Part shown: positions 9,550-17,545 of the stretch, one piece after another
Layout of the letters: each line of letters opens with the position of its first letter
How positions within the stretch are numbered: the stretch's first letter is position 1
Origin: Gammaproteobacteria bacterium
GTDB lineage: Bacteria > Pseudomonadota > Gammaproteobacteria > Ga0077536
Length of the DNA: 38,630 bases
Direction of reading: 5' to 3'
Assembly (NCBI GenBank): GCA_030833185.1
Contig: JAURHQ010000013.1
Span: forward strand, 1 to 38,630
Translations under genes and position numbers: made by a program
Notes under the pieces: generated by a model
Database searches by the model: none
Told to the model about the DNA's origin: nothing
What the model saw: the letters and a program-made list of their open reading frames with translations, nothing else

Positions 9550-12036
9550 TCAGAAAGGAATCTTGAGCGAAGGGTCTATCTTGTGCAGCAGTTCCCGGAA
9601 CTCCTGCTGGATGTGGTGAAGCGCGGCCGCGGTATCGCCTTCAAACCGGAGCACGATACTGGCCGAGGTATTCGAGGGCCGCACGAGGCCCCACCGATCG
9701 GGGTAGTCAACGCGCAGCCCGTCAATCAGCGTGCGCTCGGCGCCGTCAAAACTGGCGGCTGCAAGCAGCGACTCCATGAAGCGCTGATGGTAGCTCTCGT
9801 CCATCGGCAACAGGATTTCCGGGGTGGCGATTGTATCCGGCAGGCTCGCGAACACCGCGGCCGGCGAGCGTTTCTCGTGGACGAGAATTTCCAGCAAGCG
9901 GGCACTGGCGTAAATGCCGTCGTCAAAGCCGAACCAGCCCTCGCGAAAGAAGAGATGCCCGGTCATCTCGCCGCCCAGCAGGGCGCCTGTTTCCTGCATT
10001 TTGGACTTGATCAGTGAGTGGCCGCTTTTCCAGATGATGGGTTCGCCGCCGCCGGCGCGGATTTCACGCGCCAGCTTGCTGGAGCACTTCACGTCGAAGA
10101 CCACCCGCGCACCCGGGTTGCGGCTCAGCAGGTCCCGCGCGAACAACATGAGCTGGCGGTCGGGCCAAATTACCTTGCCCGTGCTGTCGACAACCCCCAA
10201 CCGGTCACCGTCGCCATCAAACGCCAGCCCTAAATCGGCCGACTGCAGTTTTACGGCCAGCATGAGGTCTTCCAGATTCGACGGCTGGCTCGGGTCTGGC
10301 GGATGGTTGGGAAACTCGCCGTCCAACTCGCAGTTAAGCTCCACCACGTCGTGGCCCAGCGCGCGTAGCAGCTGCGGCACCACCAGACCGGGCACCGCAT
10401 TAGCGCAGTCCACCACCACCTTCATCGGGCGACTCAGCGCGACGGGGATGTCTTCGCTGACCTGACGGATGTAGTCGGAAACGATATCCATGACCTGCAC
10501 CGAGCCGTTGCCGGTGGAGAAGTCCTGCTCGTTGACCCGGCGGCGGATGGCCTGAATGGCTTCACCGGACAGGGTCGTGCCATTAATCACCACCTTCAAG
10601 CCGTTGTACTGCGCTGGATTGTGGCTGCCGGTCAGCATCACCCCGGTTGGGATATCGAGATAGTTGGTCGCGAAATAGAGGAGTGGCGTCGGCACCATGC
10701 CGATATCGAGGACGTCGCGCCCGGACTCCCGCAACCCGGACAACAGCGCCTGATGGAGCGCGGGACTGGACAGGCGGCCATCGCGCGCAATCACCACCGT
10801 CTGATGACCGTGGGCGATGGCTTCGGCACCGATCGCGCGTGCGATCTGGTAGACCGCATCGGTGGTCAGGGTCTCCTCCGCGATACCCCGGATGTCATAG
10901 GCCCGGAAGACCACGGGCGCGACCGGCGGAAGCGCTGGCTCCGCACCGGGTGATGGCGCGGTCGTTGCCGGCTCATCGGGCATGAGGTCCACGAAGTCCG
11001 CATCGGAAACGGCGTCGAACAGGCTCAAGTCCACCGTTTGCACAGTCGGTGACAGGTCGGCCTCATCGACGCGTGGCGGTGCATCGGGAATGGCCGTGGT
11101 GCCGCGAACCAGTCCTTCAAGTCCCGGGTACTCGCCGTTGTAGATCGCCAGAATGGCGCCCTGGTAATGCGGGCCTGACGCATCGCCGACCGGCACCCGC
11201 CGCCGCCATCGGAGCAGCACCGCCGTCATCAAAACCACCAGCACCAGCCCTGATAAGGCCGGGAACGAAGCCAAGTTATCCACCCCTGAACGCCCTTCCC
11301 CTCGCAGTACGAGTTGCCATGCGGTGCCGGGCACCGGTGCGCGGGCAACCTCTGCCCAACGCGGATTTGCCCCCGGGCTGCTCCCGATAAGCGTGGAGGC
11401 CTGACCCGGCAGCGGTTGGCGCAGTTCTACCGCATAGCCCTGCAGATTGAGGCTGGCCAAATGGTCCTTCACCAGCTTCGGATTTAACGCGAGATGCACA
11501 AACCCGACCGGTAAGCCGACGGGCGGCACCCGGCCGACCAGGGCGATGTGCGCGTCTACGGTTGCGGGCAAGTGGAACTCGATGGGAACAAGCGCTTCGC
11601 CAAGCCCGGCCTGTCGCAGCATATTGAGCCCGGCGTACACCAGCGGCGGCGCATTGCTTGTGTCCGGCTCGACGGTATTTGGCAGCACCAAGCGCAGGCG
11701 TAATGCGCCGGGCACCCGGGCCTGCAGGTCGTCACCCAGGCGGCGCAAAGCGGCGCGGTCTGCCTTGCCGAGAGCGGCCACGACCTGCGGATCCTGCGCA
11801 ATGGACTGCATCGCCTCGGTCTGCGGCCTGAACAGGCCACTCAACTTTATCGCGAGCTTGCTGGCCTCCTGCCGGTTCGCAATTGCGGCGTCCGCCGCGA
11901 GTTCACCGCGTTCGGTGGTCACCGAAGAAACGGCCCAGTAGAGGCCGCTGCCGAGCAGCAGAACGGACAGGGCGATGCCAACCGAACGGCGCGAAAGCGC
12001 GGGCTTGAAGCGCGACAGTTTAGGCAGATGAGCCAC
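9550..12036 (-). CDS. algC: AlgC-type phosphomannomutase/phosphoglucomutase with membrane-anchored N-terminal sensor-like domain
   Basis: An 828-residue protein. The C-terminal 450 residues form the alpha-D-phosphohexomutase: FRAYDIRG (378-385), the phosphoserine loop TGSHNP with Ser471, the metal loop DGDGDR (607-612), GGEMTGH (688-694) and the phosphate-binding RPSNTS near 786. It interconverts hexose 1- and 6-phosphates for LPS and exopolysaccharide precursors. The first 370 residues add a transmembrane helix (about 19-38), a region that looks periplasmic, a second helix (about 262-276) and a Pro/Asp-rich linker. Long AlgC versions of this layout exist in pseudomonads; the role of the extra domain is not settled. 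It starts at GTG 12036, overlapping coaBC by 17 bases. In pseudomonads dut normally lies between these two genes; it is absent here. Confidence 0.93.
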   Translation of the reverse strand: MAHLPKLSRFKPALSRRSVGIALSVLLLGSGLYWAVSSVTTERGELAADAAIANRQEASKLAIKLSGLFRPQTEAMQSIAQDPQVVAALGKADRAALRRLGDDLQARVPGALRLRLVLPNTVEPDTSNAPPLVYAGLNMLRQAGLGEALVPIEFHLPATVDAHIALVGRVPPVGLPVGFVHLALNPKLVKDHLASLNLQGYAVELRQPLPGQASTLIGSSPGANPRWAEVARAPVPGTAWQLVLRGEGRSGVDNLASFPALSGLVLVVLMTAVLLRWRRRVPVGDASGPHYQGAILAIYNGEYPGLEGLVRGTTAIPDAPPRVDEADLSPTVQTVDLSLFDAVSDADFVDLMPDEPATTAPSPGAEPALPPVAPVVFRAYDIRGIAEETLTTDAVYQIARAIGAEAIAHGHQTVVIARDGRLSSPALHQALLSGLRESGRDVLDIGMVPTPLLYFATNYLDIPTGVMLTGSHNPAQYNGLKVVINGTTLSGEAIQAIRRRVNEQDFSTGNGSVQVMDIVSDYIRQVSEDIPVALSRPMKVVVDCANAVPGLVVPQLLRALGHDVVELNCELDGEFPNHPPDPSQPSNLEDLMLAVKLQSADLGLAFDGDGDRLGVVDSTGKVIWPDRQLMLFARDLLSRNPGARVVFDVKCSSKLAREIRAGGGEPIIWKSGHSLIKSKMQETGALLGGEMTGHLFFREGWFGFDDGIYASARLLEILVHEKRSPAAVFASLPDTIATPEILLPMDESYHQRFMESLLAAASFDGAERTLIDGLRVDYPDRWGLVRPSNTSASIVLRFEGDTAAALHHIQQEFRELLHKIDPSLKIPF

Positions 12037-13249
12037 GGAAGCGTTCTGCGATAACGGCGATTAGCCTGTGCGCCAACATCTGTTTGGAAGCCTTTCCAAG
12101 CGCGGTTCCTCCTGAGTTCCAGTACACGCTGAGCTCGTTATCGTCGCTCTCAAAACCGCTACCCGGCACGCCGACCAGATTGGCGGCAATCAGGTCAAGG
12201 CGCTTGGTCTCAAGCTTCTGTCGCGCATAAGACTCCAGGTTTTCGGTTTCTGCCGCGAAGCCGACCGTGAAGGGTCGCTGCGCCAGCTTGGCAACGGCCG
12301 CGAGTATATCGACCGTAGGTACAAGCGTCAGCGAGAGCTCCTCACCGCGCTTTTTAAGCTTGTGGGCGGCGGGTGTCGCGACCGTGTAATCGGCGACGGC
12401 CGCCGCGCCGATGAAAATATCGCAGCCGGAGACCTGGCTCATGACGGCCTGATGCATCTCGGCGGCGCTGGTCACCCGGAGGACCTCGCAGCCCGCGGGT
12501 GCCGGCACAGCGGCTGGGCCCGCCACGACGATCACCCGGGCGCCGGCGTCACGCGCCGCCTCGGCAAGCGCAAAACCCATCTTGCCGGAACTGCGGTTAG
12601 TGATGAAACGCACCGGGTCGATGGGTTCCTGCGTCGGCCCGGCGGTCAGTAACACGGTGACGCCTGCCAGCAGTTCAGGCGCCGGGGCGAGCGGCGCCCC
12701 GTTGGCAAACACCGACTCGGCGGCGGCGCGCAGTGCTGCCGGTTCCAGCATGCGTCCGGGCCCCGTGTCACCGCAGGCCTGAACGCCAACCGCCGGCCCG
12801 CAAAAAAGAATGCCGCGCGACCTGAGCAATTCGACATTGGCAGCGGTGGCGACATTGCGCCACATCTGCTGGTTCATCGCTGGCGCCACCAGCACCGGTG
12901 CGGGAGTTGCCAGACATAGCGTGCTCGCCAGATCGTCGGCCAGTCCATGCGCAAGCCGGGCAAGGAAATCGGCGCTGGCCGGTGCCACCAGCACCAGATC
13001 GGCCCAACGGGCCAGCTCGATGTGGCCCATCGCGGCCTCAGCCAGCGGGTTTAGCAGTTCGGTATGCACCGGCTCGCCGGATACGGCCTGAAAGGTCAGC
13101 GGGCGCACAAACTCCTGCGCGGCGGCCGTCATGACCACCTGCACACGGGCGCCGGCGGCTTTTAGTTGCCGGACCAGTTCGGGTGTTTTGTAGGCCGCGA
13201 TTCCGCCGGTCACTACCACGCAGATTTGTTTGTGGGCCAGCGTGCTCAT
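12020..13249 (-). CDS. coaBC: CoaBC, bifunctional phosphopantothenoylcysteine decarboxylase/synthetase
   Basis: A 409-residue bifunctional CoA-synthesis enzyme. The N-terminal CoaC flavoprotein domain has the catalytic His76 in GHIELARWADL, PAMNQQMW (123-130) and the active Cys159 in GVQACGDTGPGRM. The C-terminal CoaB domain has LLTAGPTQEPIDPVRFITNRSSGKMG, split over about residues 200-225, and the KLKK segment. It joins cysteine to 4'-phosphopantothenate and decarboxylates the product. I chose ATG 13249: AGGAAG lies just upstream and 409 residues is the normal length. A longer frame from GTG 13333 adds 28 non-conserved residues. It is divergent from radC and is the first gene of the coaBC-algC-argB-slmA group. 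Confidence 0.95.
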   Translation of the reverse strand: MSTLAHKQICVVVTGGIAAYKTPELVRQLKAAGARVQVVMTAAAQEFVRPLTFQAVSGEPVHTELLNPLAEAAMGHIELARWADLVLVAPASADFLARLAHGLADDLASTLCLATPAPVLVAPAMNQQMWRNVATAANVELLRSRGILFCGPAVGVQACGDTGPGRMLEPAALRAAAESVFANGAPLAPAPELLAGVTVLLTAGPTQEPIDPVRFITNRSSGKMGFALAEAARDAGARVIVVAGPAAVPAPAGCEVLRVTSAAEMHQAVMSQVSGCDIFIGAAAVADYTVATPAAHKLKKRGEELSLTLVPTVDILAAVAKLAQRPFTVGFAAETENLESYARQKLETKRLDLIAANLVGVPGSGFESDDNELSVYWNSGGTALGKASKQMLAHRLIAVIAERFRGSSA

Positions 13250-13276
13250 ATGCTTCCTGTCAGACCTCGCGTCTGG

Positions 13277-13282
13277 ATTGTA
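13277..13282 (-). promoter_or_regulatory. Possible -10 element of the coaBC promoter
   Basis: On the minus strand this reads TACAAT, five of six matches to the -10 consensus. It would place transcription start near 13270, about 20 bases before ATG 13249. The -35 region 17-18 bases upstream is poor, so the call rests on the hexamer and its position. Confidence 0.35.
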
Positions 13283-13351
13283 GCGCATGGACTGCGCGCG
13301 ATTCTGCGGCTTGAAACAAACCCTCTCAGTCACTTGAACAAGGATGTTTAG

Positions 13352-14026
13352 ATGACGCTCAAAAACGCGCCGGCCGCCGAGCGGCCCCGGGAACGATTGA
13401 TCAATTGCGGCCCCTTGCCGCTGACGGACGCCGAACTCCTGTCGATTTTTCTGCGCACCGGGAGCGCCGGGCTTGATTCGCTCGCGCTGGCGCGCGAATT
13501 ACTGACGAGAAGCGGCGGGTTAAGGCAACTGCTGGAACTCCCGCTGCCGGCCTTTCTGGCGCTGCCCGGCCTCGGGCTGGCGCGGTATGCCGAGCTGCAG
13601 GCTGCACTGGAAATGACCAGACGGTATTTCCGGACTTCGCTGGAGCAGCGCGAGGCCATCAGTGGACCGCAGGGCGCGAAAGATTTTGTCATTGCCCAGT
13701 TCAAGAGCTTGCGGCGAGAAGTCTTCGCCTGCCTGTTTCTGGACACGCGGCACCAGTTGATCGCCTTTGAGACGCTGTTCTTCGGCACGCTGGATGCGAC
13801 CACGGTTCACCCGCGGGAAGTGGTGCGGCGGGTGCTGGAAATCAATGCCGCCGCGGTCATTCTGGCCCATAACCATCCCTCGGGCGTCGCCGAACCCAGC
13901 ACCGCCGATCAGGCCCTGACCCAACGGCTGCGTGACGCGCTGGCGTTGGTCGATGTGCGGGTACTCGACCATATCGTCGCGGCCGACGGCACGGCCGTCT
14001 CTTTCGCCGACCGGGGTTGGCTTTAA
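13352..14026 (+). CDS. radC: RadC / MPN-domain (JAMM) protein
   Basis: A 224-residue RadC-family protein. An N-terminal helix-hairpin-helix-like part (PLTDAELLSIFLRTG, ALPGLGLARYAEL) is followed by a JAMM metalloprotease-like domain with the zinc motif AHNHPSGVAEPSTAD. The name comes from an old repair phenotype later assigned to another gene, so the function is unknown; a DNA-associated role is inferred from the hairpin. AAGGA at 13340-13344 lies 7 bases ahead of ATG 13352, which supports this start. It is divergent from coaBC, as in many proteobacteria. Confidence 0.94.
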   Translation: MTLKNAPAAERPRERLINCGPLPLTDAELLSIFLRTGSAGLDSLALARELLTRSGGLRQLLELPLPAFLALPGLGLARYAELQAALEMTRRYFRTSLEQREAISGPQGAKDFVIAQFKSLRREVFACLFLDTRHQLIAFETLFFGTLDATTVHPREVVRRVLEINAAAVILAHNHPSGVAEPSTADQALTQRLRDALALVDVRVLDHIVAADGTAVSFADRGWL

Positions 14027-14054
14027 TTTATGGCCGGGCCGGCGTCAGAAAGGC

Positions 14055-14083
14055 TTGGCTGATGCCGGCAAAGCGGCTAGACT
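14055..14083 (+). promoter_or_regulatory. Sigma-70 type promoter for rpmB-rpmG
   Basis: TTGGCT (14055-14060), a 17-base spacer and TAGACT (14078-14083) match the -35 and -10 consensus at 4 of 6 positions each, with ideal spacing. It lies in the 96-base gap after radC. Transcription would start near 14090, leaving a leader of about 33 bases before rpmB. Confidence 0.6.
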
Positions 14084-14122
14084 CCGTCGCCCGCTAAGCA
14101 CATAACTATAGGCACGAGTGTC

Positions 14123-14359
14123 ATGTCCCGAGTTTGTCAGGTCACCGGTAAGGGTCCGATGTCCGGTAACAACGTCTCGCACGCGAACAACAAGACGCGT
14201 CGACGGTACTTACCGAACCTCCATTCGCGGCGCATCTGGGTCGACAGCGAACAGCGTTTTGTCACCTTGCGCGTCAGCAGTCATGGTCTGCGGATCATCG
14301 ACAAACGCGGCATTGATGCCGTCCTGAAAGACCTCCGCGCCCGCGGCGAGAAATTCTGA
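14123..14359 (+). CDS. rpmB: Ribosomal protein bL28
   Basis: A 78-residue large-subunit ribosomal protein, the same length as the E. coli protein. It has the typical start [20 protein letters not shown] and the basic stretch [15 protein letters not shown]. It begins at ATG 14123. The usual partner rpmG follows after 10 bases, and the pair sits between a good promoter and a strong terminator, so it forms a short independent operon. Confidence 0.98.
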   Translation: MSRVCQVTGKGPMSGNNVSHANNKTRRRYLPNLHSRRIWVDSEQRFVTLRVSSHGLRIIDKRGIDAVLKDLRARGEKF

Positions 14360-14369
14360 GGGAACCGCC

Positions 14370-14525
14370 ATGCAGGAAAAAATCAAACTGGTCTCCAGCG
14401 CCGGCACCGGCCACTTCTACACCACGACCAAAAACAAGCGTAACAATCCTGAAAAATTGAAGCGCAAGAAGTTTGATCCGGTGGTTCGTCGCTACGTCGA
14501 CTACAACGAAGCCAAGATCAAGTAA
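14370..14525 (+). CDS. rpmG: Ribosomal protein bL33
   Basis: A 51-residue large-subunit ribosomal protein reading [17 protein letters not shown], then [19 protein letters not shown] and a C-terminal [15 protein letters not shown]. It is the zinc-free form, lacking the CxxC pairs of zinc-binding bL33. GAGGGA at 14358-14363 lies 6 bases ahead of ATG 14370 and overlaps the rpmB stop, giving coupled translation. Downstream is a factor-independent terminator. Confidence 0.97.
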   Translation: MQEKIKLVSSAGTGHFYTTTKNKRNNPEKLKRKKFDPVVRRYVDYNEAKIK

Positions 14526-14554
14526 GCCTCCGGTTTCCCGGAAGCTGGAAGAAG

Positions 14555-14578
14555 AAGCCCGCTCAAAGCGGGCTTTTT
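14555..14578 (+). terminator. Factor-independent terminator of rpmB-rpmG
   Basis: AAGCCCGCT (14555-14563), loop CAA and AGCGGGCTT (14567-14575) form a perfect 9-bp stem whose 3' end runs into five T (14574-14578). It lies 30 bases after the rpmG stop. On the other strand the T-tract is weak, but it also follows the desaturase stop by a few bases, so partial two-way action is possible. Confidence 0.9.
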
Positions 14579-14583
14579 CATGC

Positions 14584-15777
14584 TCAGGCGGCGTAACGAT
14601 AGCCCGGCAAACGGCGGGCGAAGTCTTCGAGCGCGGCAATGCCGGTCGCTTCCGCGGCCCTACACCAATCCTGCAGCGCCTGTAGCAGACGCTCCTGACT
14701 CGCCTGGCGCTCGTTGAACAAGGCCAGCAGAGCCTGCTGAAACTCATACACCGTCGCCAGCGTCCGGCTATGGGCCAGCCCCTTGTGCAGGGAATCCCGC
14801 TCCTGCTCGCCGAGCAGTTTTTCGGCTCTCGACAGCAAACGTTTCAGCGGTTTGAGGTCGCCCCGGAGCGGCGAGGGGCTACGCGCCACCTCGTCGCGAT
14901 GCACCCGATGCACGACCCGTTTGACGTAGTCCGACAGGACGTGAATGTGATTCCCCGCCACCGCTTTCAAGGTTTCGAGGTCGACGTGGGATTTCTGCTC
15001 ATCGACCAGCGGCGGCCGCACCACGCGCTTCACCTTGGCCAAGCCCAGAGACTCCAGACCGCGGATATAAGCCCAGCCCAGATCAAACTCCCAGGGCTGC
15101 ACCGAAAAGCGCGCCGAGGTGGCGAAGGCGTGATGGTTGTTGTGCAACTCCTCACCGCCGATCAGCAGGCCCCAGGGCACCAGATTGGTCGAGCCGTCCT
15201 GGGTTTCAAAGTTACGATAGCCGCGCCAGTGACCAAGGCCGTTGATGATGCCGGCGGCAAAAATGGGGATCCACATCATCTGCAGCGCCCACACCGACAG
15301 GCCCAAAACGCCGAACATCAGCACGTTGAGGGTCAGCATGCTGTAGATGCCAAAAAAGGTGTAACGCTCGTAGATCCGGTTTTCCATCCAATCGTCCGGC
15401 GTGCCGTGGCCATATTTGGCCCTGACCTCAAGGTCGGTCGCCGCAATCCGGTACAACTCGGTGCCTTCAAGCAGCACCTTGCGAATGCCGAACAGCCGCG
15501 GACTATGCGGATCGCCCGCCTCTTCGACGAAGGCGTGATGCTTACGGTGCGAGGCTGCCCAGCCTTTGGTCGACATGCCGGTTGTCATCCACAGCCAGAA
15601 GCGGAAAACGTGCGCCACCGCAGGGTGCAGGTCGAGCGCGCGGTGCGCTTGATGGCGGTGCAGATAGACGGTGACCGCGATGATAGTGAAGTGCGTCATG
15701 GCGAGAGCGGCGAGCAGCACGCCCCACCAGGGCAGGTCGAGCGCGCCGTTTTTCAGAAAATCCAGCATCAGGGACAT
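14584..15777 (-). CDS. Membrane fatty-acid (delta-9 type) desaturase
   Basis: A 397-residue di-iron membrane desaturase. Three histidine boxes are visible: HRHQAH (40-45), HRKHH (77-81) and HNNHH (212-216, in GEELHNNHHAFATS). Hydrophobic helices surround them, with WEFDLGW after the third box. It should put a cis double bond into acyl chains at the cytoplasmic membrane, adjusting fluidity. It resembles the DesA-like desaturases of pseudomonads, which are also about 395 residues long. From about residue 250 there is a charged, helical, soluble-looking extension of about 145 residues, unneeded for the di-iron core and of unknown role. It starts at ATG 15777 (a second ATG is three codons in) and is divergent from the ABC transporter genes. 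Confidence 0.9.
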   Translation of the reverse strand: MSLMLDFLKNGALDLPWWGVLLAALAMTHFTIIAVTVYLHRHQAHRALDLHPAVAHVFRFWLWMTTGMSTKGWAASHRKHHAFVEEAGDPHSPRLFGIRKVLLEGTELYRIAATDLEVRAKYGHGTPDDWMENRIYERYTFFGIYSMLTLNVLMFGVLGLSVWALQMMWIPIFAAGIINGLGHWRGYRNFETQDGSTNLVPWGLLIGGEELHNNHHAFATSARFSVQPWEFDLGWAYIRGLESLGLAKVKRVVRPPLVDEQKSHVDLETLKAVAGNHIHVLSDYVKRVVHRVHRDEVARSPSPLRGDLKPLKRLLSRAEKLLGEQERDSLHKGLAHSRTLATVYEFQQALLALFNERQASQERLLQALQDWCRAAEATGIAALEDFARRLPGYRYAA

Positions 15778-15884
15778 CCGCTTCGAAAGAGGGTTGTGGC
15801 GAATCTTCGCCCACCCGACGGCGCAGGCGCAATCGCCACAGCGCGCCTTGGCAGGCGCTAACCGGACGCGAATAATCCCCGGCT

Positions 15885-16808
15885 ATGAGCGCGGAAATTT
15901 TGCTTGAGGCTCGCGAGGTGTCCTGCAGTTACGGACGCCATCGTGCGGTCTCGGCACTCAGCTTGCGGGTGGCGCGCGGAGAGTGTCTGGGCTTGCTGGG
16001 CCTGAATGGCGCGGGTAAGTCCAGCACGCTGAGCATGCTGGCCGGCGTGAGAGCGCCCTCTGACGGACGCATCCTGATTGGCGGACTGGATCTGCAAACC
16101 GAGCCGCTGGCCGCCCGGCGCCGACTGGGCTATCTGCCAGATGTGCCCCCGCTGTTTGCCGAGATGCGGGTTGAGGAGTATCTGGGCTTCTGCGCCGACC
16201 TGCGGGCCGTACCGCAACGCACCGACGCTGTCGCACGCGCCAGCGCCCGCTGCGGGCTGCAAGACGTCGGCAACCGCCAGATCCGCAGCTTGTCGAAGGG
16301 CTACCAGCAACGCATTGGCATAGCCCAGGCCATCGTGCATGAGCCCGAGGTGGTGATCCTCGACGAGCCCTCGGTGGGCCTCGATCCTCGACAACTGCAC
16401 GATATTCGCGCACTGGTGAAAGCACTCGCCGTGGACCGGGCGGTGGTGCTGTCCAGCCATTTGCTCGCCGAGATCGAATCCACTTGCACGCGGGTTGCGA
16501 TCCTCCACCACGGGCAACTGGTACACGAGGCGCCGGTTGCCGCGGGGCAACTGCAGTTAGTGCTGGTGTTAAAAGACACCGCGCCGCGCGCGACCCGGTT
16601 GGCGGCGATCGACGGCGTGCTGGCAGTGAGCGCTGGCGGCACGGGTCGTTGGGTGTTGGACGTGCGGGATGAACAGGTGGCGGAAGCCATCGCGCGCGCC
16701 GCGCTGGACGAGCAGTGGGGACTGCGCCGCCTCGAAGCCCTCACCAGCCCGCTGGAGGCGACGTTTCTGGCGCTTACGGTAAAAGGGGACGTCGCGTGCT
16801 TAGGGTAG
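15885..16808 (+). CDS. GldA-like ABC transporter ATPase
   Basis: A 307-residue ABC ATPase with Walker A GLNGAGKSS (39-47), signature LSKGYQQ (136-142), Walker B VVILDEP (156-162) and H-loop His192. The last 100 residues form a small C-terminal domain typical of ABC-2 type exporters, including the GldA/NatA group. With the two following genes it makes a GldA-GldF-GldG-like set. That set is found in many non-gliding proteobacteria, where its substrate is unknown. It starts at ATG 15885. Its 3' end overlaps the permease start by 13 bases. Confidence 0.9.
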   Translation: MSAEILLEAREVSCSYGRHRAVSALSLRVARGECLGLLGLNGAGKSSTLSMLAGVRAPSDGRILIGGLDLQTEPLAARRRLGYLPDVPPLFAEMRVEEYLGFCADLRAVPQRTDAVARASARCGLQDVGNRQIRSLSKGYQQRIGIAQAIVHEPEVVILDEPSVGLDPRQLHDIRALVKALAVDRAVVLSSHLLAEIESTCTRVAILHHGQLVHEAPVAAGQLQLVLVLKDTAPRATRLAAIDGVLAVSAGGTGRWVLDVRDEQVAEAIARAALDEQWGLRRLEALTSPLEATFLALTVKGDVACLG

Positions 16809-17545
16809 TTTTAGGGCGGGAGTTGCGCGCCTTCCTCCGCAACCCATCGGTCTGGGGACTGCTCGCGGCAATCCAGTTCCTCATCGCATTCCAGTGGCTT
16901 GCCTTGCTCGAACAGTATCAGGCTGCGGCGCCAAAGCTGAAGCACCTTGCACAGGCGCCCGGGATTTCCGAACTCGTCACCCAACCGCTGGTGATGATGG
17001 TGGCCTTGTTGATGATCTTCGTGGTGCCCGTACTTGCCATGCAGTCCATCGCCGGGGAGCGCCGCAACGGCACGCTGGTGTTGTGGCAAAGCGCGCCAGT
17101 GCGTCTCTCGATTTTTGTGCTGGGCAAGTGGCTGGGCGTGCTCGGCGTGCTGGCGGTGCTGTGGTCTGCTGTCGCGCTCATGTGCCTGAGCCTGACGCTG
17201 GGCTCCAACGCCGACTGGGGCAATTTAGGAAGCGCACTGCTGGGTCTGGCGCTGTTTCTGATGGCAAGCAGCGCGGTTGGCATCGGGTGTTCGGCCGTTG
17301 CCACCCAACCGCTGGCCGCTGCGCTGGGCGGTTTTCTCGTGCTGACGTTCCTCTGGGCCTGCGACTGGTCCGGGCAATGGGTGGCCGAGCCCACCGTATT
17401 CACCTGGCTCTCCCTGATGAACCACCTGCGCGCGCTCACGCACGGGCTTGTCGATACCGCCGACGTGGCTTACTTCCTCTGGCTGACGGCTAGCGCGCTG
17501 GGATTTGCCATCTGGTGGCTGGATGGTGAACGCCGTGGGCTTTGA
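16796..17545 (+). CDS. GldF-like ABC-2 permease
   Basis: A 249-residue membrane protein with about six hydrophobic segments. The amphipathic start is VVLGRELRAFLRNPSVW, and the conserved cytoplasmic loop is SIAGERRNGTLVLWQSAPV, a pattern typical of ABC-2 permeases of the GldF/NosY kind. I chose GTG 16796 because AAGGGG at 16783-16788 lies 7 bases ahead, and longer frames extend into the ATPase gene without conserved sequence. It overlaps the ATPase gene by 13 bases and the next gene by 23, so the three are tightly coupled. Confidence 0.88.
   Translation: MLRVVLGRELRAFLRNPSVWGLLAAIQFLIAFQWLALLEQYQAAAPKLKHLAQAPGISELVTQPLVMMVALLMIFVVPVLAMQSIAGERRNGTLVLWQSAPVRLSIFVLGKWLGVLGVLAVLWSAVALMCLSLTLGSNADWGNLGSALLGLALFLMASSAVGIGCSAVATQPLAAALGGFLVLTFLWACDWSGQWVAEPTVFTWLSLMNHLRALTHGLVDTADVAYFLWLTASALGFAIWWLDGERRGL

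Noticed and set aside
13250-13333. Longer coaBC from GTG 13333
   Set aside because: The extra 28 residues are not family-like. ATG 13249 has AGGAAG ahead and gives the normal length, and the extension would cover the likely -10.
14770-15861. Long open frame opposite the desaturase gene
   Set aside because: The desaturase carries three intact histidine boxes; the opposite frame has no domain or plausible ribosome-binding site.
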